Below are positions 59,985 to 64,000 of a stretch of DNA of 64,000 bases, in pieces (within the stretch, counting starts at the first letter, position 1; every line of letters starts with the position of its first letter). Origin of the DNA: an uncultured Lachnospiraceae bacterium (lineage in GTDB: Bacteria > Bacillota > Clostridia > Lachnospirales > Lachnospiraceae); NCBI GenBank assembly GCA_900539175.1, contig UQAW01000012.1, positions 1 through 64,000 of the forward strand, written 5' to 3'. The notes under the pieces are model-generated. The model searched no databases and had not been told where the DNA came from. It was given only the letters and a program-made list of their open reading frames with translations. The position numbers were made by a program, and so were the translations under genes.

Positions 59985-60260
59985 ATGCAGATAAAAGATT
60001 TATTACCAATTGGCAGTGTCATTTGGTTAAAGGATGCAGAAAGACCATTAATGATATTTGGAGTAAAGCAGGAAAATTCTGATACTCATGAGGAATATGA
60101 TTACATTGGTGTTATTTACCCCGAAGGAAATATGGGACCAGATTCACAGTTCCTTTTTATGCACGATGATATAGAGAAAGTAGTATTCAGAGGATATGAA
60201 GATACTAGTAGAGAAGAATTTATTAAAAGATTAGATGCTTTTTATAAGGAACAGAATTAG
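59985..60260 (+). CDS. DUF4176 domain protein
   Basis: This 91-aa soluble protein has the DUF4176 pattern: LLPIGSVIWLKDAERPLMIFG near the N terminus and EYDYIGVIYPEGNMGPDSQFLF in the middle. The family occurs widely in Firmicutes T7SS loci and its role is not established; an accessory or chaperone-like function is often assumed. AGGAGATG precedes ATG 59985. Confidence 0.85.
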   Translation: MQIKDLLPIGSVIWLKDAERPLMIFGVKQENSDTHEEYDYIGVIYPEGNMGPDSQFLFMHDDIEKVVFRGYEDTSREEFIKRLDAFYKEQN

Positions 60261-60271
60261 GAGGCTAATAT

Positions 60272-61075
60272 ATGTGTCTAGTATATAGCTTTTCACATAT
60301 AGGTAACTCTCGAGAAAATTATGAAGATAATTATTTGCTTGGGGAGCAATATATGCTTCCTGAGCAAGTAAAATCTATGTCATATCAGAGAAAATTGGCA
60401 ATGAAATCGTTAGAGATGTCCGACTCCTATTGTGTGGCGGTTTCTGATGGAATGGGAGGATATGAATGTGGAGAGGTAGCAAGTTTATTAACAGTTCAAT
60501 ACTTATCGTCCCATTATAAAAACCTTATAAAAAAAGTAAATGATGTAAAAAGTGGTATTGCCAATTGCGTTTTACAATTAAATAGCTTCGTATGTTGTGA
60601 AGCAAAAAAGAAAGTAGAAACACAAAACATGGGAGCCACACTGTGTGGAATTGTTTCAGTAGATGATTATACATATTGCTTTAATGTAGGCGATAGTAGA
60701 ATGTACCAGTATACCGATGGAATACTGAGACAGATAACAATTGATAATACCGAAGGACAGAGACTTTTGGGATTAGGATTATTATCAGAAGAGGAAGTAA
60801 AAACTTTTCCTAAAAGAAAGGCGATTTATAAATACATTGGTAAAGATGTAGATCTTGTTCCGGATATTTATGAAATAGAAAACATAAGAAAAGGAACTTT
60901 ATTATTGCTATGTTCTGATGGATTATCAGATGTATTAGAGTTGGAAGAAATTCAAGATATGTTATCTAAGCAGTTTATCAAAACTGAGGATAAAGGTAAA
61001 TTTTTAGTTGGGATGGCTGTTGAGAGAAGGCAGGATACAGGCGATAACATTACCCTGATTATTATAGAATATTAA
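60272..61075 (+). CDS. PP2C-family serine/threonine phosphatase
   Basis: This 267-aa metal-dependent phosphatase has the conserved aspartates in AVSDGMGGYECGEVAS (about 57), FNVGDSRMYQY (about 138), LCSDGLSDVL (about 214) and DTGDNITLI near the C terminus. It should remove phosphate from Ser/Thr of targets of the kinase encoded 12 nt downstream. No membrane segment is present. In this locus it probably counteracts phosphorylation of an EssC-bound partner. Confidence 0.92.
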   Translation: MCLVYSFSHIGNSRENYEDNYLLGEQYMLPEQVKSMSYQRKLAMKSLEMSDSYCVAVSDGMGGYECGEVASLLTVQYLSSHYKNLIKKVNDVKSGIANCVLQLNSFVCCEAKKKVETQNMGATLCGIVSVDDYTYCFNVGDSRMYQYTDGILRQITIDNTEGQRLLGLGLLSEEEVKTFPKRKAIYKYIGKDVDLVPDIYEIENIRKGTLLLLCSDGLSDVLELEEIQDMLSKQFIKTEDKGKFLVGMAVERRQDTGDNITLIIIEY

Positions 61076-61087
61076 GGAGCCACTACT

Positions 61088-62953
61088 ATGATAGGAGAAA
61101 AAATTTTAGGATACACAGTAGATGAAAAAATTGGCTCTGGTGGGTTCGGAACTGTTTACAAGGTTTCAAAGACAAATGCTTCAGGAACATATGTTAGAGC
61201 CTTGAAATACATTACATTGCCTAACCAGAAACAATATGCTGATGTATTGAATTCAATGGGCGGTGATTACTCCAAAGCAGATGATTATTTTGCAGGAGTG
61301 CTCAAGGAGATTGTTAATGAAATTCAGATTATAAGTACATTATCGGAAGCCGGAGTTCAGAATATTGTACGTTATTATGAAAACGATATTGTAGAATCTG
61401 AGTCACCGAAAAGATATGACATTTATATATTGATGGAATATCTTATGCCTTTTAACGATTATTTGTATCAGAATGAGTTAAAGGTTAAAGATGTAATTAA
61501 GCTAGGAAAAGAAATTTTAACTGCATTGATTTCATGCCATGAACAGAAGGTAATACATAGGGACATTAAGGATGATAATATTTTTGTCTCTACAGATGGC
61601 TCATATAAGCTTGGAGATTTCGGAGTGTCCAAAATGCTTAAAGATCGTTCTAGAGCTGAATCTATGAAGGGTACACCGAATTTTATTGCGCCAGAAGTAT
61701 ATTTAGGTAAAGAGCAATATGATGGTACTGTAGATGTATATTCGTTGGGGATTGTTCTTTATAAGCTACTTAACAGGTCAAGAAATCCTTTTCTTCCAGA
61801 GTTTCCTCAGGGATATAACAGCAATGATGAGGATTTGGCATTTGAAAAGAGAATGATAGGTGAAGCACCTAATTTACCATTTGATGCACAGAATGTTTTG
61901 GGTGAAGCTATTATTAAAGCAATTAGCAAGAGAGCGGAACGATATAATTCGGCAAAAGAGTTTTTAGATGCAATTATTAATGCGGAGCAAAAACTTACAG
62001 AAGAAGAATTGGGCAGAGTAGTTAATCAAGTAATTATACAGCCAAGTAGGGAGGAGAAAAAGAAAAGCATAAATCCTATTATGGATAAAACAATAGGAAC
62101 AGATATGGATACTTCTTTTGGTAAGGAGGAAGTAGATACAGTAGATCGTGATTTATTTGAAACTGTAAGTGATACATATAATAAAATTCCAGTAAAAGTT
62201 GAATCATCGGTATCAGTTGAAATGGAATCGATCAGAGAGCAACCCAAAATGAAAGTTGAGTCAAGAGGAGTTGAACTTGATACTAATTATTCTTCTTCAG
62301 AACCAGTAAAAGTTGCAACTGTGAAAAAATCAGATTTTAGATGGGTCGCTTTTATATTGCCAGTGGTAATATTGGCCGTATATGTGGTTCTGTATCTAAT
62401 CATTCTACCAAAGGCATATGGAAAAGGAATTAGTATAAGTAAATGGTTGTTTAATAATCCAGAAGAGTTGCTTGAGGTATTACAAGATCAGAATGCAGTA
62501 TTTATGCCAATATATAAGATATGGGTATTAAAGGCATTTATGTATCTATTATGGATTGGCTTTGTCGCTTCTTTATTTAATTTGGGACATACTATTCAAA
62601 ATAAGAAACCGAAATATAATGTGAAAGCTCTTTTGAAAAATAAAGATCCATACTTAAAAGCAATGGAAATCAATGAGTCTATAAAAGGAACTAGATGCAG
62701 AGATGTCAACGCAGCGAAGACAGCAGTAAGAAATGTCATGGAACATTTGCGTGATGAGAGTGCATTTGGAATTGGAAATGATTCGGTAATAGCATGTGAA
62801 ACAGATATTGCTAAATGCTTGAAGGAAATTGAAGGAAACATTCAGGCTTTATACGATGATAAAACAGCTAAAGAGGCAGGAGCGGTTATTGTTGCAAATT
62901 GTAAAACGATTCAAACTAAACTTAAAATAAGAACAGCGATGAAGAAACGCTAG
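61088..62953 (+). CDS. Membrane-bound Ser/Thr protein kinase
   Basis: This 621-aa Hanks-type kinase has the glycine loop GSGGFGTVYK (about 17), VAIK-like RALKYIT, catalytic loop IHRDIKDDN (about 156), DFGVSK (about 177) and APEVY. A disordered, Glu/Ser-rich juxtamembrane region of about 100 residues follows, then two membrane segments (about 418-440 and 480-500) and a helical C-terminal domain. It has no PASTA repeats, unlike the general PrkC/Stk1 kinases, so it is dedicated to this locus. The EssC FHA domain is a natural reader of its phospho-threonine. Confidence 0.92.
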   Translation: MIGEKILGYTVDEKIGSGGFGTVYKVSKTNASGTYVRALKYITLPNQKQYADVLNSMGGDYSKADDYFAGVLKEIVNEIQIISTLSEAGVQNIVRYYENDIVESESPKRYDIYILMEYLMPFNDYLYQNELKVKDVIKLGKEILTALISCHEQKVIHRDIKDDNIFVSTDGSYKLGDFGVSKMLKDRSRAESMKGTPNFIAPEVYLGKEQYDGTVDVYSLGIVLYKLLNRSRNPFLPEFPQGYNSNDEDLAFEKRMIGEAPNLPFDAQNVLGEAIIKAISKRAERYNSAKEFLDAIINAEQKLTEEELGRVVNQVIIQPSREEKKKSINPIMDKTIGTDMDTSFGKEEVDTVDRDLFETVSDTYNKIPVKVESSVSVEMESIREQPKMKVESRGVELDTNYSSSEPVKVATVKKSDFRWVAFILPVVILAVYVVLYLIILPKAYGKGISISKWLFNNPEELLEVLQDQNAVFMPIYKIWVLKAFMYLLWIGFVASLFNLGHTIQNKKPKYNVKALLKNKDPYLKAMEINESIKGTRCRDVNAAKTAVRNVMEHLRDESAFGIGNDSVIACETDIAKCLKEIEGNIQALYDDKTAKEAGAVIVANCKTIQTKLKIRTAMKKR

Positions 62954-62965
62954 GAGGATACACAA

Positions 62966-63772
62966 ATGCCAAATGCTCGGGTTGAAGAACCAAAATATGA
63001 TTGCAACGAAAAAATCGATGGTACAAAAGTTTACTACTATTTTAATCCACCTAAACCAGAACAAGGTGATGAGAAAAGAAAAGGTGGAATAGAGAATATA
63101 GTATGGGGTGTCATTATATTTGTATTGGCAATTGTAGCAAAGATAAAGGTCACATTTATTACTCCGGAAGAAATATTAACATACATAGTACTTTGTATGA
63201 TGGCAGTAGGGATGATACTAATTGTAGTAGGCACTTTTACTATAAAGAAAGCAGCAGAACTTAAGGCGGAATTACAATCCAAAATTGTATCAGATGAAGA
63301 ATACGATCGAATGGAGTGGACAATGCTTCAGGATATCAAGGAAAAGGGTATGTGTTCTTTGAACCTCGATGAAGACGAGATAAAGGAAGCAGATCCGCTA
63401 ATTCTCCATAGATACGGATCGGGTGGAGAATCAAAAAGAGGCGAAGACGATAAATATAGAAGTACGGAACATGTATCTACAGTATTCTATTTTACATCAG
63501 ATTCTCTGTTTGTTTATAAATATTCATTTTCTATGAAGAGTAAAGTAACAAGTGAAGAAACTATGACGTTATTCTATTCTGATATAGTATCTGTTTTAGT
63601 TGGAAGTGTTGATACTAAAGTCGGTGAGGAAGATTCGTTTGGTTTAAGACAGTTGACCATTTCATCAACCGGTGGACAGACTGTAACATATCAGTTTGTA
63701 GCATCAGATGATATAAATATTTCGATCAATGCAATGCAATCATTGTTTAGAAGCAAGAAGAAAGCACAGTAA
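62966..63772 (+). CDS. Two-TM membrane protein with a C-terminal PH-like domain
   Basis: This 268-aa protein has a short N-terminal cytosolic part (EEPKYDCNEKIDGTKVYYYF), two membrane segments (about 45-62 and 70-92) and a beta-rich C-terminal domain (STVFYFTSDSLFVYKYSFS, FYSDIVSVLVGS) that resembles a bacterial PH domain. No family is identified. Cotranscription with the kinase (12 nt gap) and A+T-rich composition place it in the T7SS locus. Confidence 0.65.
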   Translation: MPNARVEEPKYDCNEKIDGTKVYYYFNPPKPEQGDEKRKGGIENIVWGVIIFVLAIVAKIKVTFITPEEILTYIVLCMMAVGMILIVVGTFTIKKAAELKAELQSKIVSDEEYDRMEWTMLQDIKEKGMCSLNLDEDEIKEADPLILHRYGSGGESKRGEDDKYRSTEHVSTVFYFTSDSLFVYKYSFSMKSKVTSEETMTLFYSDIVSVLVGSVDTKVGEEDSFGLRQLTISSTGGQTVTYQFVASDDINISINAMQSLFRSKKKAQ

Positions 63773-63787
63773 GGAGGTTGAGTAAAA

Positions 63788-64000
63788 ATGTCACATCAAG
63801 TAGCAGAATTAGAATGTCCGGGGTGTGCAGCGGCTATAACAACGGAGACTAAAACCTGTCCGTATTGCTTTAGACCAATTGTTATTACGACTTTTAATAG
63901 TATAAGTGGATTATCACCATTGGATTTGAATAAACAAGCCAATACATATAAAAAAGCAATGGCAAATAATCCAGATAATGATGAATTAATTATGTCGGCT
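63788..64000 (+). CDS. Zinc-ribbon protein, cut off by the window end
   Basis: Reading from ATG 63788, the first 71 codons encode MSHQVAELECPGCAAAI followed by TCPYCF, a four-cysteine zinc ribbon. A helical segment (LSPLDLNKQANTYKKAMANN) follows that may be the first repeat of a TPR-like region. It lies 15 nt after the previous stop with GGAGG upstream and continues beyond the window. Confidence 0.75.
   Translation, partial: MSHQVAELECPGCAAAITTETKTCPYCFRPIVITTFNSISGLSPLDLNKQANTYKKAMANNPDNDELIMSA

Overview
The window is a chromosomal segment from a Gram-positive anaerobe of the class Clostridia, most likely a Lachnospiraceae gut commensal. The grounds are the order rho-rpmE-DUF1385-prmC-prfA, oxygen-independent NrdD, a SpoVB-type flippase, an IscR/NifS/NifU/MnmA sulfur cluster, strong AGGAGG ribosome sites, tRNA genes without encoded CCA, and a Firmicutes-type type VII secretion (T7SS) locus. 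I cannot name the species. All calls come from reading the sequence; no database search was run.

Layout. 1-526: six tRNA genes (Gly partial, Arg, His, Gln, Lys, Leu). 527-10987: housekeeping genes rho, rpmE, yqhQ-like, prmC, prfA, a nucleotidyltransferase, glmM, a TPR lipoprotein and hflX. 10988-13802: nrdD with probable NrdR boxes, then a small zinc-ribbon protein. 14130-19822: spoVB-like flippase (minus), then iscR-nifS-nifU-mnmA and a PHP phosphatase. 19959-23098: glycolytic gap-pgk-tpiA. 23274-27945: a compact ATP-grasp / alpha-E / transglutaminase / two M14-like operon of unknown product, followed by a truncated sigma-like gene. 28946-45068: thiC under a TPP riboswitch, hisHF, ung, a MurJ-like flippase, luxS, rluA, a lactonase-family gene, aroC, a structured leader with corA, pyk and lysA.

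From tRNA-Leu(CAA) at 45231 the content becomes accessory: a methyltransferase, a truncated metallophosphatase, a DUF4143 ATPase, and a tyrosine recombinase enclosed by a 28-bp perfect inverted repeat (48574-50027), the layout of an invertible DNA switch. Just downstream is an early-terminated CpaE/MinD-like gene. At about 50.85 kb the sequence becomes visibly A+T-richer and a T7SS locus runs off the right edge: SPFH/zinc-ribbon protein, EssC with a canonical FHA domain, YukD-like protein, three WXG100 proteins, a long WXG-headed candidate effector with an adjacent membrane protein, DUF4176, PP2C phosphatase, Ser/Thr kinase and a membrane protein. Kinase, phosphatase and FHA domain together suggest secretion gated by phosphorylation, and the recombinase upstream suggests that expression may be phase-variable. 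Both are inferences.

The intergenic regions hold several large palindromic elements. Two share a loop core but have unrelated 41-42 nt arms (5030-5169, 13929-14122). Two others share a nested-hairpin architecture (4835-4996, 34476-34633). A 46-nt repeat with a palindromic core occurs near 2.85 kb and on both sides of the thiC riboswitch region.
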